Part shown: one piece after another, positions 1 to 11,280 of the stretch | Layout of the letters: every line of letters begins with the position of its first letter | Position numbering within the stretch: the first letter of the stretch is position 1 | NCBI RefSeq assembly: GCF_051020765.1 | Contig: NC_134929.1 | Span: 16,770,635-16,834,634 of the forward strand | DNA length: 64,000 nucleotides | Direction: 5' to 3' | DNA from: Lasioglossum baleicum | Taxonomy: Eukaryota > Arthropoda > Insecta > Hymenoptera > Halictidae | Position numbers and translations under genes: made by a program | Notes under the pieces: generated by a model | What the model saw: only the letters and a program-made list of their open reading frames with translations | Databases searched by the model: none | Told to the model about the DNA's origin: nothing

Positions 1-400
1 TACGATTTTTCCAATGGCTGGAAACACAGGGGCTTTCATTGAGAAGTCTTATTTTAAATTATGATTGAGCTATTCTTTTCTTACAATCTTCATATAATTG
101 TAAAAAATTGTTAGAACGTTTTCTTTTACAATTTTGCTAATCTACAGAGCCTTTCATTGATAAGTGTTATTTTAAATGATGAAAACACGTTTCGTTTTAC
201 AATTTTCATTATTTAATATAAAACTTACAATTATAAGAAAAAACGTTGTGACAATTTTTTTCTCAATTTTGCTAATCCACAGGGCCTTTCATTAAGAAGT
301 GTCATTTTAAATTATGAAAACACGATTTCTATTACAATTTTCATTATGTAAAATAACATTTTCAATTGTAAGAAAAAAACGTTGTGACAATTTTTTACAA
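1..400. repeat. Tandem repeat, about 120-135 bp x 3
   Basis: Three diverged copies start near 32, 151 and 285, each with a 'ctttcatt' core followed by 'gtttttattttaaat'-like sequence and an 'aaaacgttgtgacaatttttt' tract. The first copy is the least complete and may continue left of the window. No coding potential is seen. Confidence 0.6.
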
Positions 401-474
401 TTATACTAATCTCATGCTGAAGACTGACAAATAAGCTAGAAAAATATAAATTTGCATGAACGTCACAGTGCAAT

Positions 475-731
475 TGAAGGGGTGGATGGATAAAGGTGTA
501 AAGTTTGTTTTCTCTAAAAGAGTTTTTAACAAAATATGTTTTCCTTTTTTGATGAATGCAGATAATTATTATCTTTTTTTCTATTAGACATTAACCATAA
601 CAATATATATTTGGAATTGATTTGTTTTATCATATTCATTCATAAAAAAAAGAACAACATATCTCGCGAAAAACTCTTTTACAGAAAACAAACAATTTAT
701 TACTTGACACCTTTATCCATCCACCCCTTCG
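475..731. mobile_element. MITE-like element with ~45-bp inverted ends
   Basis: The left end reads 'gaaggggtggatggataaag' and the right end is its inverse near 700-731. The inverted similarity continues inward through 'tttgttttctctaaaagag' and its complement. The interior is AT-rich with no transposase. Family not recognised. Confidence 0.55.
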
Positions 732-910
732 ATTATTACACAGCAGAAATAGACGTGAGTGCATTAGTTGAAATAAAATTAGGCAACTTCTAATCTTAAT
801 GTATTCGAATGAAAAATAAGAAACAAGAGAATAGAAATTTCATTGAAATTATAAATTTGGATTTAATTGTACAATAAATTCATGTTGTACAGAAAGCATG
901 AAATAATTCT
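700..910 (+). repeat. Copy 1 of a ~210-bp direct repeat
   Basis: About 210 bases starting 'ttacttgacacctttatcc' recur with roughly 90 percent identity by eye at 1698-1907. The repeat overlaps the right end of the preceding MITE-like element, so the copied unit includes a transposon end. Confidence 0.65.
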
Positions 911-1697
911 AAAAAGAGAATTGATTTAGACCGACCGTAACGAGGAGAATTTTACAGTAGCCTGGCTATGTGATAGAGCGGAATGAGCAATCGTTTAATG
1001 AACACGGAAATTATGAAAATTCATAGAAACACTGGGACGAAACGCATAACGACGGGTTATGAATAAATCATAATCTGTTAAATCTGTCCCTGGAAAGAAG
1101 CGGCGCGGCGGCGCGGCGGCTGGTTGATAGTGGTAATACCGGTTTCGCATTATAATTCGCCGGGTTTGTTCGGTTTGATAAGCGTGCGACGTCTCTGGAA
1201 GATTATTATTCCGATGGTTATTTATTTCTGTTTCGCGGCTTACCGTTTCGTCCCTCGGTCGTCGTTGTTCATTTCGGAACGGGAATATACTTCATTGATT
1301 GTGTGTACGACAAATCGGTTGCGCGTGCATCGGTGCAACGGAGCGCATCCCGTCGACACGTGTTTGTTCGCGTTTCAATCGGCGAAACGAGTTTCGCGCG
1401 ACGGATGGAGCGCGCGAATCCAAACGGTCATTCCACGTTTTACAAACGTTTTTCCAATACTTTATCCACCGACATGGAAACGTAATTCTTTTTATAATTA
1501 ACACGTGCAGGGTCACACATCGATTCTCCAAAAATCACAGAAAATCGGGACAACTTTCTCTATAAAACAAATACATGTGAAGGTTCAACCAAGAGAAATG
1601 TGCTCTGCTTAATTTTCTTATTATCTATAGTAATTTAATAATACACGAATTGAAAACACAAAATTTATTTATATTTTTCCAACATTCTCACACCTCG
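911..1697. other. Spacer between direct repeats; GC-rich centre, no gene
   Basis: The stretch between the two direct repeats has a GC- and CpG-rich core around 1090-1460. Overlapping ORFs exist on both strands there but none has a convincing start, splice sites or recognisable domain. Confidence 0.4.
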
Positions 1698-1907
1698 TTA
1701 CTTGACACCTTTATTCATCCACTCACTTCAATTATTATACAGCGGAATTAGAAGCGAGTGCATTAGTTGAAATAAAATTAGGCAATTTCTAATCTTAATG
1801 TATTGAAATGAAAAATAAGAAACAAGAAAATAAAAATTTCATTGAAATTAAATTCGAATTGAATTGTATGATAAATTCATGTTGTACAGAAAGCATGAAA
1901 TAATTCT
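1698..1907 (+). repeat. Copy 2 of the ~210-bp direct repeat
   Basis: Same sequence as 700-910, without the left MITE arm. Small indels and substitutions separate the copies, so the duplication is not very recent. Confidence 0.65.
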
Positions 1908-3230
1908 GAAATTTGAAAAGATCAAAAATGCATTAATTTTTCTAAATTCTTTAAAATTCATGCATCCTTTATCCTCGTGAGGTAAAATATTTTACACGGT
2001 AGTTATCTAGGTGCGACTGGGTTAGGCTGGATTCGCAAGCAATTTTCTAAAAGAGATTATTTAGGAGTCGTCCGATGGAAGCAGATCGTAGAATAAAACG
2101 ATTACATCGTTCACGATTGTCGTTCGAAATCGCAATTTCAGGGAAACGCGGGACATGTTTCTCTCCGAGCAGGAATAATAGTGGAACTGGGTGAAAAAGA
2201 ACGGAAAGTTAGTTGTCCATCAATTGTATTTATGGCCTCGCTATAAATGAGCAACTCGCTGTCGCTTAATGGACGGCACGCCACCATTAATTCGCAGGTG
2301 CTGCAGCTGCACGTGCACCGAGCGCGTGAGGTGCGCGCACCACTACCACTACTAATTCCTGTCATTCAATTACAACGTGGCGGACGCGCGCGACTACGCA
2401 TTGTAGAGTGACATTTCGGATATGGTGTTCTAGGGAGGAGGTTCTGCAGCGTTGAAAACCGATTAAATAGATGCTCGTTTCACGCTTTCTCTTTTGCCCT
2501 GATCGTATCAGAAATTAGTGGTGCCGAACACCTTTATTTATAGCGGATCACAATAGCGACGCGTTCACTGAAATGTATTTTATTTAACATCCGACGAGTC
2601 TTTTTCTTCATTTAACACGGTAAGTGCCGTGGTTGCGCGTACCAAATTTATTTTATTTAATGATTTGTCGATTTAATTTCTGTGAATTTATCCAAAAAAA
2701 ATCTAATTTTCTAATTGTGCCCGTAGCCGATAAGTCAAGATTTATTTTAACTTTCTTATACTTTAATTTTCTTGTAATTTATGTATAAAATACTGCGAGA
2801 TATGACGAGCACTCTCCACAGGAATAGTTTTAACGAGAAACGAGTTTTCTAATTCAATGACCCGACACATAGCTGTTACATTACTGTGAAGTAAATGGTC
2901 GAGTGTGTCGTGAGTGTTACAACGCCATATATTTAGCAGACTTCAATCAAACTGCCGTCCATTACAATTCGCATCACTTATGCAAAGATTAACCTTTATG
3001 AAAGTATAGACGCGATATTTTTCCTCGAACTAGACGAGCGATATTAATTGAAGTCCGTTTGAAAGGTCTGACTCTATCGCGGTAGCTTAATGCATTTGTT
3101 ATTTAATACACAAAACAAAAAATCTATAAGTAACAGATATACTTGGCAAGTTTTCATTGGTATGAACATCTCCAGAGCTTCTTTGAAACTGTCGCATTAA
3201 AAATTGTATCAAAATTAAGTGAAACTAATT
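1908..3230. other. Non-coding stretch, nothing recognised
   Basis: No supported gene. A moderately GC-rich patch lies near 2250-2450; the rest is AT-rich. A donor-like 'cacggtaagtg' near 2615 has no matching exon upstream. Confidence 0.3.
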
Positions 3231-3238
3231 CTCATTAC

Positions 3239-3515
3239 TAGACAGCGGACCTTTATGCAATTATAACAAAACTAAATAGGTGAAATTAAAACAGTGAGAA
3301 CATTGGAAGAATTTAAAAATTCTGTCATATTATTCGCAATCTTTTATCCATGGTGACAAAAAAAATAAATTCCTATTTCAGTCCAGTTTGTTATAATTCC
3401 AGTAAAACATTTTTATTTATTATAAATATTAATTGTTTTATTTATCATATTAAAAATTAAATAATTAAAAATTGTATTTATTATAAATTTATTTAGCATA
3501 AAAATCTGCTGTCTA
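3239..3515. mobile_element. hAT-like MITE, 277 bp, perfect 8-bp TSD
   Basis: The element begins TAGACAGCGGACCTTTATGC and ends with the inverse, AGCATAAAAATCTGCTGTCTA. It is flanked on both sides by CTCATTAC (3231-3238 and 3516-3523), an exact 8-bp target duplication typical of hAT elements. The interior is AT-rich and non-coding. Confidence 0.85.
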
Positions 3516-3523
3516 CTCATTAC

Positions 3524-4301
3524 TGCACACAATTATTTTATTAAGAAATCAGAGTTCTCAACGACCAAGTCAATTTTACTTCGTCAATTCTCTCATGAAT
3601 TTCCTTTGTCAAGCAATTAACTTTGGAAATTGACAATTTTAAGAAAATTGCGAACTATAGAATGCGATCATCGTACCGATATCCTAACGTCGAGAGAACA
3701 ACGGTCACGTTGAGGGTAATTAATTCAATGTCCACGACACGAGCCCGTTCACCTTCAAGTGTTCGCCGTTCGTAATTAAGCAATGCTCTCGGTGCAGTTT
3801 TCCCTTCTCTGCCCCCTTTTCCCTGTACCCGTTTTTCTACATCGTAATTTCTTCTCTAAATGCCTGGGCAATAAGTCACCATCGCGGGACTCCACGGTGA
3901 ACGTAGGAGGCTGAGATCATTCGACTCTGTTGCCCATAATATTTCCCCTCGTCAACGGTACACTACCATCGTTTCGCACAATTTTTCTTCCTTTCTTTTT
4001 TCGCCATGATGAATCCACGTGGACTACATTCATCCGCTCTACGGTGCCGCGGCGAGATGAGTTTCTACTTTAGAGAAGTCGCTGTGGGGGAACACGCGCG
4101 ATTCAACAATGCTGTCATTGTTCCGGATCGCAGGATATTACAACTGGGCAACGTCGCTCGAAACATGAATCATAGAACACATTGATCAAAATAATGAGCG
4201 GGATCTACTTTGACACAGAGTATCAAAATCGTCATTTAATTACTCTGTTCCCACTGTTCCCAGCGATCAGATTCAAGTAACAACCGCTGTGTCGTAAGGA
4301 C
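3524..4301. other. Non-coding stretch, nothing recognised
   Basis: AT-rich at first, more GC-balanced from 3660 to 4150. No ORF with convincing coding features, no repeat boundary and no RNA gene were seen. Confidence 0.3.
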
Positions 4302-4795
4302 ACGATCTAAGAAACAGCACGGGCCCGAGGGTTTTTAGTAAATCAAGACTTCACTGCACTACTAAAGATCATCAATTATAAAATTGATCACGACTGATGA
4401 AATGAATGATTTCCAGAGACCAAAAATAACTGTTATTCTAAAATTTTATACGATAAAAAGGAAGGATACGATCTAAGAAACATCACGGGCCCGAGGGTTG
4501 TTAGTAGATCAAGACTTCACTGCACTACTAAACATCGTCAATTATAAAATTGATCACGACTGATCAAACGACTGATTTCCAGGGACCAAAAATAACAATT
4601 GTTCTAAAATTTTATACGATAAAAAGGAAGGATACGATCTAAGAAACATCACGGGCCCGAGGGTTGTTAGTAGATCAAGACTTCACTGCACTACTAAACA
4701 TCGTCAATTATAAAATTGATCACGACTGATCAAACGACTGATTTCCAGGGACCAAAAATAACAGTTGTTCTAAAATTTGATACGATAAAAATCAT
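4302..4795 (+). repeat. Tandem repeat, 166 bp x 3
   Basis: Units start at 4302, 4468 and 4634 with 'acgatctaagaaaca' followed by 'cacgggcccgaggg'. Copies 2 and 3 are almost identical and copy 1 is more diverged, which suggests the last duplication joined copies 2 and 3. Confidence 0.85.
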
Positions 4796-4914
4796 TAATG
4801 AAAAGTTGATAATGTACACAAAATATAAAGTAAAAGATTGTAAGAACAAAATGATTGAAAAATATCGACTTTTATATTTTTTGATTACAAATAACGATTA
4901 TTAGTGTCCAACAA

Positions 4915-5115
4915 ATTGGATCCTTCTCGATAACTGTTATCGATGGAGAAAAACTGTTTCAATTGCTCAAAGCAGTTATCGATGAAAGAAGAACTGTTAT
5001 GAGCGATCGAAATACATTTCTCCCATCGATAACTGTTATGAGCGATCGAAATAAATTTCTCTCATTGATAACTGTTGTGATCGAAATGAATTTCTCTCAA
5101 CGATAACATTTACGA
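4915..5115 (+). repeat. Minisatellite, ~50-bp units around CGATAACTGTTAT
   Basis: Repeated 'cgataactgttatgagcgat' plus 'cgaaataaatttctct' blocks, about four copies, decaying at both edges. It abuts the 166-bp array and a hAT MITE. Confidence 0.65.
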
Positions 5116-5206
5116 ACAAGAGAAAAAATTTTCGGTAACTTATAATCCTTATTTATAACCAATACGATTTTAGTCGATGAAAAAGACTCTTCTTTTTGAG
5201 TATAAC

Positions 5207-5407
5207 TAGACAGCGGATCATTATGCAAAACAAAAAATGTTTGCATTGATTGCAAGACACAGGAGCCAAATAAAAATTTCTTCCTTCTTTCAATTATCAC
5301 ATTATCGTGAAACTTATACACTGGTGGCCTTAAATCTTTTTCATAGGTCCACTGGTTTAAATTATACATACCCATTTTTGTCATAAATGCATAAAATCCG
5401 CAGTCTA
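5207..5407. mobile_element. hAT-like MITE, 201 bp
   Basis: Starts TAGACAGCGGATCATTATGC and ends GCATAAAATCCGCAGTCTA in inverted orientation. Flanks AGTATAAC and GTCATAAC match only in part, so the target duplication has decayed. The interior carries the family's 'aagacacaggagcc' motif. Confidence 0.75.
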
Positions 5408-6361
5408 GTCATAACAGTTATGGTCCCTGCTGATTTCACATTTTTCCTAATTATAATTATTATCGAAATGACAAAGATGCTTGCCATTAGAAATAAAATA
5501 AATGTCTTCGTTCAAGTAAATATCGTTACAAAAGTTGCGAGAAATCTAAATGAATTGAGTTTTATAATTTTTATAGAACAATATGTACACAAGTTAAATT
5601 TTGTGCTCGGTATGGTTATGTTTAGACTATGAAGTATCAAACTGGGGCTTTCCTAAAATTCTGTAAAAAAATTGTGCAAGATAGTTTCAACCCTTACGTG
5701 GCCCTTCAACGTGTACTTTAAAAATGCAATGATTCAATGACTCTGTATTTGGCGAGTTTTAATTAAATATCTTAAACTGGCAACTCTGGTTCATAGCGTG
5801 TTCAACTCTGATTTCGCTAGCCTAAAAATTGATGGACCTTGTTAAACCGTGCACACAACAATTACGTTTAAAAGGTTCTGCAGTTTCGCAGCAAAAACAT
5901 TTGAAAGCTGGTTAAAATGTAACGTTCCAAACTAAAATGACTCTCTAAGCGTTAAATACCGTGTCGAAACATCGTGCGCAAACACCGTGTTTATTCATCG
6001 TCGGTAAAAACACGCACGCTCTCCCACTGTCCTAATAGGCGAGGGTGCGCGCCGTTCGTTTCACCGGTGATCCACTGACTTAATCCCGAAACAAGTAATT
6101 ATGCTCGCGAGTCTTTTGCCGTTCAAACAGCCAGAAAACTTTCTCGTTTCTTCGCGGACTTGCGGAGCGCGTGCCGCCTCAACGCTCCAGTGAAGCGTTC
6201 GCAATTAAATTTTCAGCACGCTGCTCGATCTACGCGATTAAAGTTCCGTCGCGTTGCTCCTTAATTGACAATTAAGGACACACTGACGCACCGGTACCGT
6301 GACGAAACCACGAAGAAATGAAAAAGAAGTAGAGAAAAAGGAATGAATGGAACGTGCTCAC
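5408..6361. other. Non-coding stretch, GC-rich from 5990
   Basis: AT-rich to about 5960, then CpG-rich to the candidate exon at 6362. A perfect small palindrome, ccttaattgacaattaagg, lies near 6259-6277 and resembles paired homeodomain sites. No gene is supported. Confidence 0.3.
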
Positions 6362-6432
6362 CGTCGAAAACGTGCGCGTGTCTCCGAACAAAGAGACTTG
6401 CGCCGACTTGTTTTTTGGTTTTTCGGACTCAC
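6362..6432 (-). other. Candidate internal exon with recursive-splice-like start
   Basis: On the minus strand a strong acceptor, 'ctttgtctgtttcag', runs directly into GTGAGTCC, and 71 bases later there is a donor, TTTTCGACG/GTGAGC. Two of three frames are open (one begins VSPKNQK, the other, offset by two bases, ESEKPKN). The acceptor and donor are fused as CAG/GTGAGT, the layout of a recursive splice site or of an RS-exon. No homology is recognised. It could also be a chance match; transcript data would decide. Confidence 0.4.
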
Positions 6433-6910
6433 CTGAAACAGACAAAGGACATATTTAGTGTGGTTGTTTGCGACACCGACTACGACGCAGAGGTCGTTGC
6501 CCGACGACAATAATAACCCCGAGTAATGAACTAATTAAGGATAGACACGGTATTAATGTGAAACGTGGAAACACCAGGCCTTTGTCATTCGGCGGCTCTT
6601 GGTCGAATTCTGGAATTTTTTCATGGACCACTTCTTCGGCCAGAGGCTTGTCTTTTAATCGTGCTTATGGGACTATACAGGTTTCTAGACTAATTGTGCC
6701 CATAATTATGAAAGTGGTCTAGAACGAAATTTAAAAGAAATAAATTTATCAGTTATTTCACATCACATTATTTTAAACTCAATTAACTCAATGTAATTTT
6801 TACGATATTATCCAAACTGAAACGTTAAATAGTGCTTGTTATTTCAACATTATATGGAATTTATTTATTGTTAATATCCTTTGACTTTAAATATCTCGAA
6901 ACAAGAAATA
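6433..6910. other. Non-coding stretch
   Basis: No supported gene. A short ORF at 6468-6722 on the plus strand runs antisense to nothing recognisable and lacks coding features. Confidence 0.3.
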
Positions 6911-7121
6911 TGACTTGTTTTATAAAAATTTGTAACGGCATAATATGAAGAAATAGGTTGGGTGAAATATAAAACAATAAAAGATTTTAAAAATTCAGGA
7001 ATGTTGTATTGTTGCTCTTAATGTAAAAAAGTTGTGAAGGGATGAAATCAATTTTTATGTTATTCCTGCTGCCCACAATTAATGCAGAACATTTTTATTT
7101 TGCATAAAGATCCGCAGTCTA
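6911..7121. mobile_element. hAT-like MITE, left end decayed
   Basis: The right end, 'tttgcataaagatccgcagtcta', is intact, and the interior ('tataaaacaataaaagatt', 'ttcctgctgcccacaat') aligns with the copy at 58979-59148. The left terminus is not recognisable. Confidence 0.7.
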
Positions 7122-7679
7122 ATCATCACATTTTAATATCGCATAAAAATGTATTTCTCCGAATAATTTATTATATCGGTACAATACATATATTGTAAAA
7201 AATGTAATATATAAATAAATATTGCATGACGATCGTGCTTTAGAAAGGGATTACATAAACATGTTTTCCGTTTTGAAAATATACAACAAAACATTTCTCG
7301 CTGAGAACAGTAATTTTGCACAAATTAACGACTGCCCTCGTAATTCTTTTTATTTCCAAACTGTGTTACGCATAAGGAAACTACTGACTTTATATAAAGC
7401 TTGTTTCCACAATTTCGTAATGCTGTTAACACCACGGAGAAAGAGGTATACATTAACCTAACTTCAACGCGAATCAGAATAATTCATGATCGAGTAATAC
7501 CGCAGTATTTTCCGGCTTTCACTCCCGTCGAACTGTCTTCCAATAAGAGAGAACAGTCTCGAGCGAAGAATTCAAAGCAGCTACCAAAAACAAACGAAAA
7601 ACAAGAACACAAGGAGAGAGGTCACGAATGAATGATGACGGCCGTCATCGACCGAACCCAATATGTATGTACTAAAATA
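7122..7679. other. Non-coding stretch, nothing recognised
   Basis: Overlapping short ORFs (7222-7461, 7401-7631) in AT-rich DNA without domain, splice or codon-bias support. Confidence 0.3.
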
Positions 7680-8287
7680 GTCTCCGACCAAATAATAAAA
7701 CTCAAGCACTAAACTTCAAAAAATTAAAACTTAAAATTAAACTATCCAAGTTCTTTAAACTTCAAAATTAACCCTTTGTACTCGGAGCTATTTTAACTGG
7801 AAAATTAAACATTTCTTCCGATCTAGAATATTTCCATTCGCTATGATTTTTGAAGTTTTATTGATATGAAATTGGTATAATACCTCATACAATACCCAAA
7901 TGTTTAGTAATTGATTAGTAGACTGCGGATTTTATGCATTTATGACAAACCTGGCTAGGTGTAATTTAAAGCAGTGGACATTTGGTCTCCGACCAAATAA
8001 TAAAACTCAAACACTAAACTTCAAAAAATTAAAACTTAAAATTAAACTATCCAAGTTCTTTAAACTTCAAAATTAACCCTTTGTACTCGGAGCTATTTTA
8101 ACTGGAAAATTAAACATTTCTTCCGATCTAGAATATTTCCATTCGCTATGATTTTTGAAATTTTATTGAAATGAAATTGGTATAATACCTCATACAATAC
8201 CCAAATGTTTAGTAATTGATTAGTAGACTGCGGATTTTATGCATTAATGACAAACCTGGCTAGGTGTAATTTAAAGCAGTGGACATA
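7680..8287 (+). repeat. Tandem duplication, 305 bp x 2
   Basis: Units 7680-7984 and 7985-8287 start with 'gtctccgaccaaataataaa' and are nearly identical. Each unit carries the left part of a piggyBac-like MITE with the left half of a hAT MITE inside it, so the duplication happened after both insertions. Confidence 0.9.
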
Positions 8288-8547
8288 TTCAGAATATTTA
8301 AGGACATTTTAACATATTAAATATTTTTAACATGTCCACTGCTTTAAATTATAAGGACATTAATGTATTAGTTTCAGCTTAAAAGAATAACTAAAAGAAG
8401 CATCAAATGTTTACTTGGCTCCTGTATCCTGCAATCGATGCGATCATTTTTTATTTTGCATAAATATCCACAGCCTATTGATTAGACACCGATATATTTA
8501 ATCATGTAAACAATATTTTGAGGGGGCAACCGAGTGCAAAGGGTTAA
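8073..8547. mobile_element. piggyBac-like MITE (family A) split by a hAT MITE
   Basis: Ends are TTAA/CCCTTTGTACTCGG and CCGAGTGCAAAGGG/TTAA. TTAA targets and CCCTTTG-type termini are typical of piggyBac-related elements. Removing 8224-8477 plus one 8-bp duplication leaves a sequence collinear with the intact copy at 12596-12852. Confidence 0.8.
8224..8477. mobile_element. hAT-like MITE nested in the piggyBac-like MITE, perfect 8-bp TSD
   Basis: Starts TAGACTGCGGATTTTATGC and ends GCATAAATATCCACAGCCTA, flanked by TTGATTAG at 8216-8223 and 8478-8485. The interior includes 'aaagcagtggacat' and an inverse copy further right. Confidence 0.88.
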
Positions 8548-9350
8548 ACTTTTTCCTGTACATACACTGAAAAAAAAAATGAAAAACTAATATTACCAAC
8601 AAAAATAACCGCCACGCGAAGAAACATGAATAGCCAGACTAATTGTAAGCCATAGTTACATAGGAGAAGGTCGATACGACGTTAAACACGTGCATAACAA
8701 AAGAATTCGTAAACACATAATTCGATCACTTTCGCTGTTAATGGATTGTAAGCCGCAGGAGCTAACTATACTGATGTTTACACGTTAAACCGACCCCACC
8801 CATACGGACGCCATTCACAAACCGTCGAGACTGTGTCCGAGCTCTAAATCCGTAATAACTATGACTAACACGAAGCCCCGAAATCCGGGCCTTTATTCAC
8901 CAGCTGATTCAGAAGACAGCTCTCTTTCCCTTCTAGCTAGTCGTGCTTTAATTATGTATTTCGTGGAGAAGGGGGCCTTTACGACAGACTCGTTCCATCG
9001 TACATGACTCACGGCAGCCGGAGGAGCAAATTCACTTATACACGCACCCACCAATTCCGTTTATTTCTACGGATTTCCGTGCGTAAACGCACGCTCTATT
9101 CGGCTGCATCGCAACTGATTGGGAATTTCCTCCGGCCTGCCTTTATGAAGTGGATGCAAGAAATCAACACGCACGCCCCGTTGCGAAGATGTTGGTAACG
9201 GGAACTGCGGGGTCAATGAATGTCTTAATGTCGTATAAAGCCTGTTCGAACGATACGACATTTTTCACATTTTTTTCGACATGTTGAAACGATGCACTGC
9301 TGCAGAACTCGAGATTCATTGCATGTAGAGTTTATATCCCTTAGTTTATA
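8548..9350. other. Non-coding stretch, nothing recognised
   Basis: Mixed-composition DNA. ORFs of about 64 codons on both strands near 9004-9261 are antisense to each other with no supporting feature. Confidence 0.3.
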
Positions 9351-10033
9351 CAACGACTATACCACTAATATTCGGACACTCTTAAAAACACCATAACTTT
9401 TTTTAATATTGGCCTGTGCGATTTGAACTTTTTTGGGATGCAATTAGTTTACTACAGGATGTGAAAAGAAATTTCTTCAAAAATTGCATTTGGTCGGGAT
9501 TGTAGGGAAAATACGAAAAGTTGCATTTTACAGCATTTTTATGCGGGCCTATATAGAAATTTAAAAAAATACGTTTTGTAGATCTGTGTCAATTATATGC
9601 ACTGTGAAAGTTTCATAGAAATCGGTTGATGCGGGAAAAAACGACAAGCATTGAAAGAGGTAAGAGTTCTTAGAATTACTGCAGTTTTGGAGGCCGAAAA
9701 TTGTGAAAAACTGCAATTTTTACCATCTTTAAACGTTTATAGCTCATTACAACGTCGACCGATTTGATGAAATTTTCAGGATATGTTTAATTGATACAGA
9801 TCTACGAAACGTGTTTTCCAAACTTTCCATATAAGCCCACATAAAAAAGTTGAGAAATACAACTTTTAGTATTTTCTCTGCAATTCAGACAACTTGCAGT
9901 TTCTTTCAAAATTTTTTGTCACGTTGTGTAGTAAACCAATTGTTCTAACTTCTCTACAAATTTCAAGTCGTATATTCCAATATCAAAAAAGTTATGGTGT
10001 TTTTAGGTGTCCGAATATTAGTGGGAGTCACTG
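9351..10033. mobile_element. Foldback Tc1-like element, ~683 bp
   Basis: The two halves are inverted copies along most of the length. The outer right end reads inward from TACAGTGACTCCCACTAATA, a Tc1/mariner-style terminus at a TA site; the left end is a diverged match. The hinge is near 9690-9720 ('ttgtgaaaaactgcaa'). No transposase is present. Confidence 0.75.
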
Positions 10034-10387
10034 TATATACAAGATGATGTTCGATGATATGTACTCTGTCAATTAAAATAATATTTCTTGTGGTACTTGT
10101 GGTTAATACTTTGCGACATGGACGATATTCTAATCTCGAATACAGAGAAAGCCAATGGAGAACTCGAGATTCATTTTATTTTCTCAGTTTACATACATAT
10201 ACGAGATGTATGTTTCATAAATGTACTCTATTAATTAACATAATATCTCTTGCTGTACACCGCGTTTTGTGAGCACGATTTTCTGTAAAGAAGCATTGCC
10301 TGATGAAACATACAATTGTTAATATTTTCTGAGAAACGATATTCCAACCTCTCAAATACAGGGAAAACCAATGAAAACCTCGTAAAC
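10034..10387. other. Non-coding stretch
   Basis: AT-rich sequence with internal duplication of 'gaaaaccaatg'-type words; no gene supported. Confidence 0.3.
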
Positions 10388-10567
10388 CTTCGATCTACTT
10401 GAAAATGAATTTTTAGCTCGAAATTTTTCCAATTACTCGAATACAGTAAAGTCGCGATTCTTGTCAAATAGCCTGTGTTCTGCACGGTCAACTACGTGTC
10501 TTACGCACGGTAACTCGAAAACTAAAGATCTATTCAAGCTGAAAATTCAGTTTCGAGTAGATCGAAG
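10388..10567. mobile_element. Palindromic MITE-like repeat, copy 1
   Basis: Left end 'cttcgatctacttgaaaatg' is inverted at the right as 'tttcgagtagatcgaag'. The centre, 'gtaaagtcgcgattcttgtc', recurs inside the element at 14190-14600. Confidence 0.65.
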
Positions 10568-10587
10568 TTTTCCAATAAATGACTTTT

Positions 10588-10820
10588 TTAACACTTAACC
10601 TTCCACTGCCGGTCCAATAACCGGTCTTAGATTTTTAATTTTATAATTATTGAAACGATGACGTTGCTTACATGGAAATTGATTCGATAAATTTATTTAT
10701 CCAAGCACGTATCGCAATAAAATTTGCATAAAATCTAAATCAACAGGGGCTTGTCATTTCTATCAGATGAAACATTTTAATCGGTTTCTGAAACATTTTG
10801 CTCGGTAGGTTTAGTGTTAA
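10588..10820. mobile_element. piggyBac-like MITE (family B)
   Basis: Runs from TTAA/CACTTAACCTTCC to GGTAGGTTTAGTG/TTAA. The interior 'ccggtcttagatttttaatt' matches the copies at 18750, 49265, 50829 and 54326. Confidence 0.75.
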
Positions 10821-11280
10821 AAGCAATAATGCACTTCCCTCTTCAGTTTATCACATTTTGTTATTCGACAAATTCAAAGAATCTTAAAAATTAACTCCAT
10901 GTACAGATCTTGTGGTCTCTTTGTCTCTGGTTTACGGGACTGCGAGCTTCCATCTTGTTTCCGAGCATGAACCAGACAAGTTTTCTTGTAGGAAAAGTTG
11001 AAGGAAAATCGGACTGTTTTATTGCGAGCGTTTTCGTTATCGATAATAGATAGCAGGGACGGCTGTTCCCAGATAACCGTTCTGCAAGGTGTGCCGATAA
11101 CGCGACGCCATTCGGTCGGGAGTGCCTTGAAACTACCGGGAAAACTCTCGGCGAACGGATTTCGTTCGGGCGACAATGGCGTGGAGAAGCTTCCGAAGCT
11201 GAAACGGGAGTTCTTTCTCTGTTCAGTTTCCGAGCAGAGGAACCGAGGAATTTATCGTACTGACAGATGTTCCGAAATTC
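10821..11280. other. GC-balanced stretch, ambiguous ORFs
   Basis: ORFs of about 100 codons lie on opposite strands (10874-11176 minus, 10998-11327 plus). Neither has a recognisable domain or splice sites, and neither is called a gene. Confidence 0.3.

Noticed and set aside
700..1907. LTR retrotransposon
   Set aside because: No TG...CA ends, no primer-binding site, no polyprotein and a very short interior.
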